Origin: an uncultured Erythrobacter sp.
GTDB lineage: Bacteria > Pseudomonadota > Alphaproteobacteria > Sphingomonadales > Sphingomonadaceae
DNA: 64,000 bases
Direction of reading: 5' to 3'
NCBI RefSeq assembly: GCF_947499705.1
Contig: NZ_CANMPJ010000001.1
Location: 903,501-967,500 of the forward strand
The notes beneath the pieces were generated by a model that did no database searches, was not told the origin of the DNA, and worked only from the letters and a program-made list of their open reading frames with translations. The position numbers and the translations under genes were made by a program. Positions within the stretch are counted from its first letter, which is position 1, and the number at the start of each line of letters is the position of its first letter. Below, piece by piece: positions 1-8,733 of this stretch.

Positions 1-71
1 ACGGGCTTGACTATTTCGGGCGACAAATTTCCGAGACACAGCCCAAGGCTGGACTGGCGAGCTGTCAGTGA
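1..71 (+). CDS. 3' end of an upstream gene (partial)
   Basis: One frame is open from the window edge to a TGA at 69-71 and ends in [20 protein letters not shown] followed by Q. The stop shares GTGA with the start codon of the RHS gene, so the two are probably translationally coupled. About 22 residues are visible, too few to identify the protein. In RHS loci the upstream gene is often another part of the shell, but that is only a guess here. Confidence 0.4.
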   Translation, partial: GLDYFGRQISETQPKAGLASCQ

Positions 72-2878
72 GGGCGCGCGGCTTGAGAGGCATCGCTTCC
101 GCGCTCACGCTTGCAGCGACCGGGTTAGCACTCTCGCTGCCTAGCATAGCCGTCGCACAGGCAACGGCATCGGACTATACCTCAGCTACGCGTTACGATG
201 ATCTTGGCCGGGTCGTCGGCACAATCGCACCCGATCCCGATGGAACAGGTCCGAGCAAACACCTCGCCACCCGAACAACCTATGATGTGCGCGGCAATGT
301 CGTGAAAGTCGAGACAGGCGAGCTCGCGAATTGGCATAGCGAACACATTGACCCACATAGTGTCGCTTGGGATGGCGATTTCACGGTCCATACGACCATC
401 GAAACGACCTATGACAACCTCAATCGCAAGCTGACCGACAAGGTCACCGGTTCGGACAATGTTGCGGTCGGCCTTACCCAATACAGCTATGATGATGTCG
501 GACGGCTTGAATGCACAGCCGTCCGGATGGATCCGAACAACTATGCAACGCTGCCACTCAACGCATGCAGCCACCCAAGCTCAACGCCTCCCGGTGTTGC
601 CAGGGACCGTATTTCCCAGACGATCTACGATGCCGCTGGTCAGGTACTGCAGATCAAGAGCGCAGTTGGCATTGACGGCGTTAAACGAACCGATGCGACC
701 TACACCTATACCGGCAACGGTCAGATCGAGCATCTAATTGATGCTAATGGGAACAAGGCTAAGCTCGAGTATGACGGCTATGATCGTCAGGTCGCATGGA
801 TTTTCCCCGCCAAGACTGGGCACAATCCCGCAGACTTTGACGATACAACCCACGCCAGCGCGCTCGGTAGTGCGGGCAGTCTGAGCTCCACCGACAAAGA
901 AGAATACACCTACGACAAAAATGGCAACCGTTTGACGCTGAAGAAGCGCGACGACACGATCATCAACTACGAGTACGATGATCTAAATCGGATGACCAAG
1001 AAGACGATCCCTGATCGCGGGGGATTGGGCTCCATCCACGAGCGCAATGTCGTCTACGAATACGATCTGCGCGGGTTGCAGACCGTCGCGAAGTTTGAAG
1101 GGTCTTCGGAAGAAATCGAAGTTCAGTATGACGGGTTTGGCCGTCCCACCTTCAGCCAAACGACAATGGGCGGCCCCACGCACGCCAAGTCGCTCACCTA
1201 CGGCTACGATGCCAATGGCAACCGCACCAGCCTCACTTTTGGGTCAACAATCAATTCAACGTTCACGTACACTTATGATGCTGGCAACCGGCCTGATCAG
1301 ATCACAGACCCTTACGGCATTGCGCTGGTCGATTTCGAATACAACGAACGGAGTGAGCTAACGCAGGCAGCCAAGTACTCATTGGCCCCCGATCAGTCTT
1401 GGACCTATGATCCTGTGGGCCGCATGGCCTCGGCCTCAATCGACGCGCCAGGAACAGCTATCGGCGTAACCTGGTCGTACACCCGCAACCCCGCGTCACA
1501 AATCCTGACCGAGGCACAATCCAACGATGTATATAGCTGGGACGGCGCGGCGAATGCGAACACGCCATACACGGTCAACGGGCTCAATCAGTACACTGCG
1601 GTGGGTGTTGCAAGCTTCGCTTACGATCCTAACGGCAACCTGACGGACGATGGCGAATACACCTATCTCTACGACGTCGAGAACCGCTTGGTTGAAATGC
1701 GGCACAAGGGCACAACAACGGGCTGCAGCGCGGGCAATCTGGCGGCTGAACTGTTCTACGATCCGCTGGGACGGCTATACAAAACGGCGAATTACTCCTG
1801 CAACACGCTGACCGAAAGCCGCCTCTATCACTACGATGGCGATGCTTTGGTAGAAGAGTACGACCTCGCCAACAACATCCTTGCTCGCCACATCCACGGC
1901 CCCGCCGCCGGGGTAGACGATCCGCTGGTGACCTATGAGCACCATAACCTCACAGTCGGCTTTGCGCTGTTCCTCCAGCGCGATGCGCGCGGATCAATCG
2001 TTTACCGCTCCAATCGCAACAACGGCCAGCTGACGATCAACACCTACGATGAATACGGCCAGCCGGGCGGCACCAATTACGGTCGGTTCCAGTACACAGG
2101 CCAAAGCTGGCTGCCCGAGCTGGGGATGTACTATTACAAGGCCCGCATTTACTCGCCACGCCTCGGTCGGTTTATGCAGACCGATCCAATCGGGTATGAG
2201 GACCAGTACAACCTCTACGGCTACGTTGGGAATGATCCGGTTAATGGGATCGATCCGACCGGTCTGTGTGGCACGAACTTTTGGGAGGGTATAGGAGGCG
2301 CAAATCCATTTTGTAGGAGTTCCTACCCAAACGGTCGAGACTCTGGAAGTCAGGACCAAAATACGGCAAATAAAGAGAGGGTAACCGTTCCTAGCGTTAC
2401 TGAGGGAGCGCAAGCTGGACAAGGTGAGGGGAGAGCTGAAAGAGTTTTCACAGTGGCGACTACCGCAACCGGCGTTGCCACCGCCGGAGCTACTCTAGTA
2501 GCAGGGATTTGGTACTCGATCGGCACAGACGAAGGAATCGATAAATGGAAAGTTGGGTATCACTATACAGATGAAAAGGGGTATAATGCTATTAGTGAAA
2601 GCGGAACGATTACTCCGGACGGTAAAGGTCGTATTTATTATACGAGCCGCACGCTTTCACCCGAAGATGCTCGAACGTCTTTGTTCGCTGGTGGCGGTCG
2701 GCCAGGCGATGCCTCCAAGGGTGACTTCGTAGTCGCCTTCAGATATCGGGTAGGGGCGTTGGATGAAATTCCTGACGGGCCTAGCTTTCGCGCTTACATT
2801 CATCGCAGAGGAGCTATACGGTTGCGAAAAGCCGGATCTGGTGTCCATGCCCTTTATATAGGTTTGAACAGATTTTGA
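68..2878 (+). CDS. RHS/YD-repeat polymorphic toxin with C-terminal HYD1-type ADP-ribosyltransferase domain
   Basis: A 936-residue secreted RHS protein. It starts at a GTG and has a Sec signal peptide (hydrophobic to about residue 30, cleavage near AVAQA). YD repeats of the type YDxxGRxxxxxxxxG fill residues 35-650. The RHS-associated core, with [15 protein letters not shown] and DPTGL, lies at about 676-735. After the core comes a hydrophobic stretch (about 795-820) and a tip from about 826. The tip has the hallmarks of the Tox-ART-HYD1 family: H832-Y-T, a Y-Y-T-S strand near 857-860 and an acidic residue near 886. In such toxins the YD shell encloses the variable C-terminal toxin, which would ADP-ribosylate a target in a rival cell. 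The region after DPTGL is visibly AT-richer than the shell, as expected for an exchanged toxin cassette. The immunity candidate follows at once. RHS identity is firm; the ART assignment is by motif. Confidence 0.85.
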   Translation: MRARGLRGIASALTLAATGLALSLPSIAVAQATASDYTSATRYDDLGRVVGTIAPDPDGTGPSKHLATRTTYDVRGNVVKVETGELANWHSEHIDPHSVAWDGDFTVHTTIETTYDNLNRKLTDKVTGSDNVAVGLTQYSYDDVGRLECTAVRMDPNNYATLPLNACSHPSSTPPGVARDRISQTIYDAAGQVLQIKSAVGIDGVKRTDATYTYTGNGQIEHLIDANGNKAKLEYDGYDRQVAWIFPAKTGHNPADFDDTTHASALGSAGSLSSTDKEEYTYDKNGNRLTLKKRDDTIINYEYDDLNRMTKKTIPDRGGLGSIHERNVVYEYDLRGLQTVAKFEGSSEEIEVQYDGFGRPTFSQTTMGGPTHAKSLTYGYDANGNRTSLTFGSTINSTFTYTYDAGNRPDQITDPYGIALVDFEYNERSELTQAAKYSLAPDQSWTYDPVGRMASASIDAPGTAIGVTWSYTRNPASQILTEAQSNDVYSWDGAANANTPYTVNGLNQYTAVGVASFAYDPNGNLTDDGEYTYLYDVENRLVEMRHKGTTTGCSAGNLAAELFYDPLGRLYKTANYSCNTLTESRLYHYDGDALVEEYDLANNILARHIHGPAAGVDDPLVTYEHHNLTVGFALFLQRDARGSIVYRSNRNNGQLTINTYDEYGQPGGTNYGRFQYTGQSWLPELGMYYYKARIYSPRLGRFMQTDPIGYEDQYNLYGYVGNDPVNGIDPTGLCGTNFWEGIGGANPFCRSSYPNGRDSGSQDQNTANKERVTVPSVTEGAQAGQGEGRAERVFTVATTATGVATAGATLVAGIWYSIGTDEGIDKWKVGYHYTDEKGYNAISESGTITPDGKGRIYYTSRTLSPEDARTSLFAGGGRPGDASKGDFVVAFRYRVGALDEIPDGPSFRAYIHRRGAIRLRKAGSGVHALYIGLNRF

Positions 2879-2883
2879 TCGCT

Positions 2884-3243
2884 ATGAACATTGAATTGAA
2901 TCAGAAAGAAGTAGGTATTCTACTTTCATGCCTCCAAAAAGCGAAATTAGACGGTGATGTTCGTCCGGAATTTCTCATGAATGAAATCCTTATCGATTTG
3001 CATCGAAAGTTGTCTGATTTCGCTCGACAGCAATTCCCAGAGAGTCGTTCATTTGAGCCCTTTGAATCGCCTCTTTTTGAAGATTTTGGCAAGCAACTTG
3101 AGCAATGGCCTGACATGCGAGATGCAATTAGAGAACAAGCCGAAATTTCAGGCGTTTCCGAAGCGTTCCGTTTGGCAATTTACCCCTACAAAACGGCTCT
3201 TTCATCTACCGAAGTAGAAGAGTTCATGAGCGGCACCACCTAG
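2884..3243 (+). CDS. candidate immunity protein for the RHS ART toxin
   Basis: A small acidic soluble protein of 119 residues that starts 5 bases after the toxin stop. The ATG at 2884 is preferred to a TTG at 2875 that overlaps the toxin stop. It has no signal peptide or membrane helix and looks mostly helical. I do not recognise the family. The immunity role comes only from position (directly behind the toxin), size, and the shared AT-rich composition, which suggests both were acquired as one cassette. Confidence 0.6.
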   Translation: MNIELNQKEVGILLSCLQKAKLDGDVRPEFLMNEILIDLHRKLSDFARQQFPESRSFEPFESPLFEDFGKQLEQWPDMRDAIREQAEISGVSEAFRLAIYPYKTALSSTEVEEFMSGTT

Positions 3244-3607
3244 CTAAACCCAGATCTCCTCGTGATAGCATCATCGCCCGAGCCGACAATCAGGGCGCGA
3301 GGGTCGCAGAGTATCCTTGCGAGGCCAAAGGAATCTTCGACACTGTGTCAGGCAACGACATCGACATCAAAAGGGGGCAATAAGCTGTCTGGGCGAGGCT
3401 GCCCAGAACGGACCAGATATCTATCGCAACGTGATCAAGGCATTTGACGACTTCTGGCGGCCTGAATGTGAGGAATACAAAAATGGAATACTTCTGGGCA
3501 TCGAGGATATTCTTGAAAGGAAGGCATTCCTGTTAGCGCAATATGGTTACGGCCTTTTTGGCAAGTTTATAGGTGTCACCATCGACAGAGTCATGGCACA
3601 AATTTGA
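3243..3607 (+). pseudogene. frameshifted coding remnant
   Basis: Two protein-like stretches lie in different frames and meet at the run AAAAGGGGG at 3369-3377. The first frame reads RDSIIARADNQG and ends at TAA 3381. The second continues with ISCLGEAAQNGPDIYRNV and then a helical, aromatic-rich stretch to TGA 3605-3607. Adding one base in the A/G run would join them. There is no clear start codon for the joined form. It may be an orphan toxin tip or immunity remnant of the RHS locus, or a fragment of a conjugation gene; I do not recognise it. Confidence 0.4.
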
Positions 3608-3635
3608 ATTCGCACGTAACTCATGCCTGTTGCAG

Positions 3636-4001
3636 TCACTCTTGTCGCAACGAAGCTCCAGCATAGGGATCATACTCTGCAGGTTCTATGTCACCCCTCG
3701 GTGACTGGGTCGGTGCGGTCGGCACAGCAGCAACTGCCCAAGATCGGTCCTTAAACGCCCCCATAAAGCCAGCCGCGATCACCGGCGCTCCCAGCAGCAC
3801 AAAGCACCCCAGCACCACGCGGATGCCGCCACGCAACGGCAATCGTCCTGACAGCATCAATGCCCCAACAAACGCCACCGCCAGCACGCACAACCCAATC
3901 GCGATCTGGCCAAACAAAACGCCATTGATCCACTCAATCGACGAGGCGACGGGCGACGTGGATGAGGGCTCAAAGAGGCTGGCCTGCAAATCTACGCTCA
4001 T
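3636..4001 (-). CDS. TrbC/VirB2-like pilin subunit
   Basis: A 121-residue protein with two hydrophobic helices, at about 28-50 and 60-83, separated by a short basic loop (GRLPLRGGIR). This is the usual core of TrbC/VirB2 type IV secretion pilins. There is no obvious long N-terminal signal peptide. The tail is rich in Pro, Ala and acidic residues. It overlaps the upstream VirB10 gene by four bases (ATGA), so the two are co-translated. VirB3 and VirB4 genes would be expected next on this strand but are absent; the RHS module is there instead. Confidence 0.7.
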   Translation of the reverse strand: MSVDLQASLFEPSSTSPVASSIEWINGVLFGQIAIGLCVLAVAFVGALMLSGRLPLRGGIRVVLGCFVLLGAPVIAAGFMGAFKDRSWAVAAVPTAPTQSPRGDIEPAEYDPYAGASLRQE

Positions 4002-5125
4002 GATTCCACCGTCGAAAAATCAAGGTCGCGCGAGACAAACACTGAAACACTGGCCCCATGCTTAACCTTGAGCGTTGGCTGTATGCGCTCGGGCTCGCTG
4101 ACCCGCACATTCTGCGTGCTACCCGGCAGCGCCACAATGACCCCATTGCTCGCCTCGTTCACAGCCAGCCCGACACCAATATCGAGCACGGATTGCAATA
4201 GCGCGGTGCCGAAGCGCTGGAAGAACTTGCTGTCGACCTTGCCGCGTACACCGGCGCGACCGAGCGGATCGGACGATGGTGAATCCAGTGCGATGGTCAC
4301 GCCGTCTGGGCGGATCAACCGGGTCCACTGGACAAGCGCCCGGTTCTGGCCCGGATTGAGCTCCGCGTCATACTCGCCATAGAGGCGGCTGCCGCGCGGG
4401 ATCAGCTTGCGCGTGCCGTCAAAGCCAAACATGTCACGTTGAACCAAGGCGCGCACCCCGCCGCCCCGTGTCGAATCCAGCGCGGTTTCCAGCACCGCCG
4501 GAATGACCGTTCCCTGGGGTATAGTATGCGCAGGATTGACTAGTCTACCCGCCTGCACACGCCCCGCATCGCCCTCTGACGAGGCGGGCAAAGCCTGTGG
4601 CGTTCGAGCTGACCTGCCATCGAAGACGACCCTGGATTGCTCAAGCTCTGGTCTTGGCAGAAACGGAGTTGGACTGATCACCGGCGAGGTTGGTTCGAGT
4701 GACCGAACCGGAATGGTAGGTGCAGGCGCGGAGGGAGGTAGTGATTGTGCACTTTCTTCCGACAGAGCCTCAGTCAAGGCGAGTGACGAGGGTGCAGGGA
4801 GTGACCTTTCAGAGAAGCGTTCGGGGACTCGAAGCGGAGATGGAGAAGCAATCCTGATGCCGCTGCCTTCGCTAGGCTGAATGACCGAAGACATCCGCGC
4901 TTGATCTCGGGAGGCATTGAGCGCGTTGAAGAGCGTCGCTCCACCAATCAGCAGCACGCCAAGGAAAATCCACAAACCCCAATTGCTGGGCGTTCCAGTC
5001 GCGACAACCGGCCTCACATCTTGCGGCTCGCGTGGTGGAGGTGGGACTTCGATATCCTCAGCTACGTCTACGCTTTCGCGTTCTTCTATACCGCCAGACT
5101 CTTCTGTAACGTCGGTCTCTTCCAT
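3998..5125 (-). CDS. TrbI/VirB10-family type IV secretion protein
   Basis: A 375-residue protein with VirB10 architecture: an acidic cytoplasmic N-terminus, one membrane helix at about 49-66 (WGLWIFLGVLLIGGATLF), a Pro/Ser-rich periplasmic linker to about 190, and a C-terminal TrbI domain. The domain shows the family pattern of IPQGTVIPAVLETAL, then RDMFGFDGTRKLIPRGSRLYG, and a C-terminal VSVFVSRDLDF strand. VirB10 spans the envelope and links the inner complex to the outer-membrane core. The VirB8 and VirB9 genes expected upstream are missing, because the element ends about 300 bases away. With VirB2 it looks like a leftover of a conjugation operon. Confidence 0.85.
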   Translation of the reverse strand: MEETDVTEESGGIEERESVDVAEDIEVPPPPREPQDVRPVVATGTPSNWGLWIFLGVLLIGGATLFNALNASRDQARMSSVIQPSEGSGIRIASPSPLRVPERFSERSLPAPSSLALTEALSEESAQSLPPSAPAPTIPVRSLEPTSPVISPTPFLPRPELEQSRVVFDGRSARTPQALPASSEGDAGRVQAGRLVNPAHTIPQGTVIPAVLETALDSTRGGGVRALVQRDMFGFDGTRKLIPRGSRLYGEYDAELNPGQNRALVQWTRLIRPDGVTIALDSPSSDPLGRAGVRGKVDSKFFQRFGTALLQSVLDIGVGLAVNEASNGVIVALPGSTQNVRVSEPERIQPTLKVKHGASVSVFVSRDLDFSTVES

Positions 5126-5421
5126 TGAACCCTGTTGCCCCGCAGACCTCGTGCAATACTTCGATATGCAGAGTAGATCATTCAGCGCACAAAGAAAGAA
5201 GCGATTGGATCACTGTCTCGATTGAGTTCAGTCTTCCTGTAAACAGGCAACGGATCAATGGAGCCTAGTCTGAATGACGACTTCCGTCGAGGTCTGCTAT
5301 CACCCCCAATTTCGGACCAAACGGGAGAGTTCCTTCTTGCCTAAAAGCAGACCTTAGAGAGGGTGAATGCAACACCAGTGCAACAAGGCCTATTAGTTAC
5401 CCTTGAAAACCGTCAGTTATG
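5126..5421. other. non-coding end of the mobile element
   Basis: No credible gene is seen. The only structure noticed is a perfect 9-base inverted repeat, AGGTCTGCT at 5290-5298 and AGCAGACCT at 5346-5354, which could be an arm-type binding site or chance. The 5' half of the tRNA whose 3' end follows is not present here. Confidence 0.4.
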
Positions 5422-5472
5422 AGCGGAATCATAATCCGCGTGTCGGGGGTTCAAGTCCCTCCTCCGCTACCA
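5422..5472 (+). other. attachment-site scar: 3' fragment of elongator tRNA-Met (CAT)
   Basis: The bases fold as the 3' two thirds of a tRNA: anticodon stem GCGGA (5423-5427) and TCCGC (5435-5439), loop ATCATAA with anticodon CAT, five-base variable loop, T stem GGGGG/CCCTC around TTCAAGT, then acceptor strand CTCCGCT, discriminator A and CCA (5470-5472). The matching 5' acceptor strand and D arm are absent upstream, so this is not a working tRNA gene. Tyrosine integrases that target tRNA genes leave exactly such a 3' fragment as the far att site, so it marks the right end of the element to the left. Confidence 0.8.
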
Positions 5473-5579
5473 ACATCAACCGAAATTTTTGCCCTAGATT
5501 AGCACGTCAGCATATATGACTTGGCAACCGTTTGTGGGCTATAAGTCGCGGACGCGTAGTTAGTTTGCGGGACGCATAA

Positions 5580-7085
5580 GTGGACTCGATTTACGAGTTA
5601 AAACAAAGAATGACGCTACTCGAGCGCGCGCATGCGTCTGCGGGGATGGGTCATTTCGTGCTTGATCCAATGCGCATGACCATCGAGTTTTCTTCATGGG
5701 TTCGAGACAATATCGGTCTGAACGATATGCCGATACCACTGGCCCGCTTGCCGGAAATCGTGGTCGAAGAAGAGCGCGAAGAATTCAATCGGACCGTTGC
5801 TGATCTCATTGAGCGCAAAGAAGACTTCAGCTTTGAAACGGTCATCATGACTGCCAAAGGCAAAGCTCGAACACAGCGGATCAGCGGGATTACAGCGTTT
5901 GAGAATGAGCGCACCCGGGAAGGCTTGATTGGCTATTTTGGCATTCTTCAAGAGATCACCCACGAGAAGCGCGCAAACGAGGAACTGCGGGCGGCGCGCG
6001 ATGCAGCGCAAGCGGAGCTCGATGCGCGCGCCAATCTGCTGGCAGTCGTAAGCCATGAAATACGCACGCCCTTGGGCGGAATTCTCGGTATCATAGATCA
6101 GTTGAAACGCGAGCGTTCGGCGGAAGAGCGCGAGTGGGCGCTGACGCTTATCGAAGATTCCAGCGAAGTTTTGCTCGACACACTGGATGCCATTCTACAG
6201 CAGGCGCGGATCGGCGAAGACGCTGGTAATCTTGATTCTGAAAGATTCCGCCCTCTCTCCGTGGCGCAGCGCGTGGCGGAACTTTTCCGCCCGTTGGCTC
6301 GGCGGAAAGGGCTTCGCATAGAGGTCAGCGGTCCATCGGAGACATTCGCGCTTGGCGATCCTGCCCGATTGCAGCAGGTCATCGCGAACTTTGTGTCGAA
6401 CGGAGTAAAGTTCACCCAATCCGGCACGGTTTCAATCGTAGTTACAGAACCGCAGAATGGCGACAATCGCTGGCGCTTCGATATCAGCGACACCGGTTCC
6501 GGCATGGACAAAAGCCGCGTGAGCAGCATTTTCCAACCCTTTGGTCAAAGCAGTACAGACTCGCTTGGTCGGGCAGTTGGCGCTGGATTGGGCCTGTCTA
6601 TAACCAGCGATCTGGTCGAAGCCATGGCCGGAACAATTGAAGTGGAAAGCGAGCTTGGTCGCGGGTCAACCTTCAGCGTGACCATTCCGTTTGAGATCGC
6701 AGAGAGCGAAAGCCCAGGTCATACCGCTCAGTCGCACGGCATTGCTGCAATCGCCGTCGAGCGCGCGTCTGATAGGGTCCAGGTTGAAGCCACCGCGAGC
6801 ATGTACGGCTTCGATCCCATTGAAGTTTCTGAAAACGACCTGGCGGCCTTCCGGGCAACTGAGCCGGCCGTCCTTATTGCAGATAAGGAGAGGATTGCGG
6901 AGCTTCCTCAAGGGGTGCTTGATCAGTTCCGCCGTGTTGTTGTGATTGTTTCCGATGCTTCTGCGCATTCTGATAGGACCAATTCTCATGAGCCGGCTGA
7001 CGCGCCAGTGAGTGTCGTCCTGAATTCTCAAATTCCTCGCGCGCTGGGCAAGATTTTGGGTGAGACCATAAATGACACCCCTTGA
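5580..7085 (+). CDS. PAS-domain sensor histidine kinase with degenerate receiver
   Basis: A 501-residue cytoplasmic protein without membrane helices. A PAS domain (about 15-130) is followed by a coiled coil and a HisKA domain with phospho-acceptor H159 in SHEIRTPLGG. The ATPase domain has the N box (IANFVSNGVKF), G1 (DTGSGM) and G2 (GAGLGLS). Residues 390-495 look like a receiver fold, but I see no phospho-acceptor Asp in the expected place. The GTG at 5580 is used; an ATG at 5610 is possible. It overlaps the next gene by 14 bases. The neighbouring kinase lacks an ATPase domain but has a good receiver and HPt, so the two probably act together. The nearby sigma-54 activator is a likely final target. 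Confidence 0.85.
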   Translation: MDSIYELKQRMTLLERAHASAGMGHFVLDPMRMTIEFSSWVRDNIGLNDMPIPLARLPEIVVEEEREEFNRTVADLIERKEDFSFETVIMTAKGKARTQRISGITAFENERTREGLIGYFGILQEITHEKRANEELRAARDAAQAELDARANLLAVVSHEIRTPLGGILGIIDQLKRERSAEEREWALTLIEDSSEVLLDTLDAILQQARIGEDAGNLDSERFRPLSVAQRVAELFRPLARRKGLRIEVSGPSETFALGDPARLQQVIANFVSNGVKFTQSGTVSIVVTEPQNGDNRWRFDISDTGSGMDKSRVSSIFQPFGQSSTDSLGRAVGAGLGLSITSDLVEAMAGTIEVESELGRGSTFSVTIPFEIAESESPGHTAQSHGIAAIAVERASDRVQVEATASMYGFDPIEVSENDLAAFRATEPAVLIADKERIAELPQGVLDQFRRVVVIVSDASAHSDRTNSHEPADAPVSVVLNSQIPRALGKILGETINDTP

Positions 7086-8733
7086 GGACCTCCCGCTAGA
7101 GGAACAGGCGCGCATTCTCGCCCTCAGGCTTGGCCGCGCCGAGAGGGCGCTGATTGATGCCGAAACTGCCTTGGAATCGCGGATGCGTGAGCTGGATCGT
7201 GCCAACAAGGAACTGAGCCAGCGTGAAAGTGAACTGGTTGAAAGACTTGATATCGAAAGCCGCCAGCTCCTCGCGGCACTTTCAACGGCGAACATGGCGA
7301 CGATCTACGGAGAGAAGGACAAGCCATTCAGTGCGTCCAGCGGCGCAGCGGCTTTGCTTGGATTGCCTGAAAGTGCTGAAGCCACTCCTGAAAGCCTGAT
7401 TGCAGCGCTTCACCCGCTCGACCGGGATCGGATCATGCGTGCCGCCATCGAGTTCTTCACAAAGATGCAGCCCGGCGTCGATCATCGATTTGAACATCGG
7501 ATCAAACGTTATGACAACGGCGCCACTCATTGGCTGAGCTGGGTGATCAGGCGCGATCCTGCTGATGCCGCGCGCCCTTCTGCGGTTTACGGCACGGTCC
7601 GCGATATCACATTGAGCCGAGCAAATGAGCGTACCGTTCGCTCGCTACAGCTGCGCGCCGAACGCCGTGTGAAAGAGCTCAACCGCCTGAGCGGCCAACT
7701 GACCGAAGAGCAAAAGAAGACGGCGAATGCTCTCGCTGCCAAGACGCGATTCCTGACCGACATGGCACATGAAATACGCACCCCGCTCAATTCTCTGAAC
7801 GGCGGGCTTGAGCTGCTAGCGGACGCAGCTGGCGCGCAGTCCAGGGATTTTCAGGTCGTTCGTCAGGCGACCGACCAGTTGGTCGATATTGCATCAAAAT
7901 TGATAAATCAGGCGGACGGCGACCCCGTGGAATTGGAAGTTGCTGCCAAGGGGCCAGATGTGCCCTCTCTTACCGAATCCATGCAGTCCATCGATGATGC
8001 GCCGCGTGTTTTGCTGGCGGAGGATACGGAGAGCAATCGCTACGTGATTGAGCGAATGCTGAGCAGCATTGGCTGCGAGACAGTGGCTGTGACCAATGGG
8101 GTTGAGGCGGTCGAGGCAATGCGCGGTCAAACATTCGATGTTGTTCTGATGGATGTGATGATGCCGATCATGGACGGCGAGCAGGCCACGCAGTCAATTC
8201 GTGCGCTTTCCGGTCCAGCCTCGCGCACCCCGATCATCGGTGTGACCGCGCACTCACTTCAGGCGGAGCGTGAACGACTTTTGTCGGCCGGGATGACAGC
8301 TTGCCTTGCCAAACCGGTGCGGCGCGATGCGTTAGAGACGGCGATCCGCACTGCTCTGATTGGCCGGGAAGCGGTGCAACCATTGAACGCACGCTTTGAT
8401 CACGAGCTGTTTCAGCGTGCCTTTTTCGATTTGCCTGAAGCCTATCGGGACAAAATGCGTGAGGCTGCCAAAAAAGATATCAGCGATTACGGAGAGGAAG
8501 TGTTGAAAGCGGCGAAGGTCAAGGACGCCGAAACGCTTTCGCGCGCGGCGCACAGCTTGAAAGGTGTGTCCCTCAACGTTGGTGCTATCGGGATCGTTGA
8601 AGAGTTAAGCCGTTACCGGGAAACGTTGTCGAAGGATCCGAGCTTTTCGAGTGCCGGGTTGCGCGGAGAGATCGCCGCAAGCCTGCTGGCTTTCGACGAT
8701 CTCTTCAACGCCTTGGTGAGGGAAGGTCAGTAA
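7072..8733 (+). CDS. hybrid phosphorelay protein: PAS-HisKA-REC-HPt, no ATPase domain
   Basis: A 553-residue protein. An N-terminal coiled coil (5-65) is followed by PAS (about 65-180) and HisKA with AHEIRTPLNS (His near 233). Then come only about 40 residues before the receiver (APRVLLAED, Asp in LMDVMMP near 360) and an HPt domain (AAHSLKG, His near 493). The HATPase_c domain that should follow HisKA is absent, so the protein cannot phosphorylate itself. It could take phosphate from the overlapping upstream kinase, perhaps by mixed HisKA dimers, and pass it through receiver and HPt. Its end overlaps the convergent glycosyltransferase gene by 7 bases. Confidence 0.85.
   Translation: MTPLEDLPLEEQARILALRLGRAERALIDAETALESRMRELDRANKELSQRESELVERLDIESRQLLAALSTANMATIYGEKDKPFSASSGAAALLGLPESAEATPESLIAALHPLDRDRIMRAAIEFFTKMQPGVDHRFEHRIKRYDNGATHWLSWVIRRDPADAARPSAVYGTVRDITLSRANERTVRSLQLRAERRVKELNRLSGQLTEEQKKTANALAAKTRFLTDMAHEIRTPLNSLNGGLELLADAAGAQSRDFQVVRQATDQLVDIASKLINQADGDPVELEVAAKGPDVPSLTESMQSIDDAPRVLLAEDTESNRYVIERMLSSIGCETVAVTNGVEAVEAMRGQTFDVVLMDVMMPIMDGEQATQSIRALSGPASRTPIIGVTAHSLQAERERLLSAGMTACLAKPVRRDALETAIRTALIGREAVQPLNARFDHELFQRAFFDLPEAYRDKMREAAKKDISDYGEEVLKAAKVKDAETLSRAAHSLKGVSLNVGAIGIVEELSRYRETLSKDPSFSSAGLRGEIAASLLAFDDLFNALVREGQ

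Noticed and set aside
5290..5354. Inverted repeat AGGTCTGCT/AGCAGACCT as a terminator
   Set aside because: The arms are 47 bases apart and no T run follows; it is noted only as possible integrase arm sites.
5395..5472. A complete tRNA gene
   Set aside because: Only the anticodon arm, T arm and 3' acceptor strand are present; no 5' acceptor or D arm pairs with them in the preceding 300 bases.
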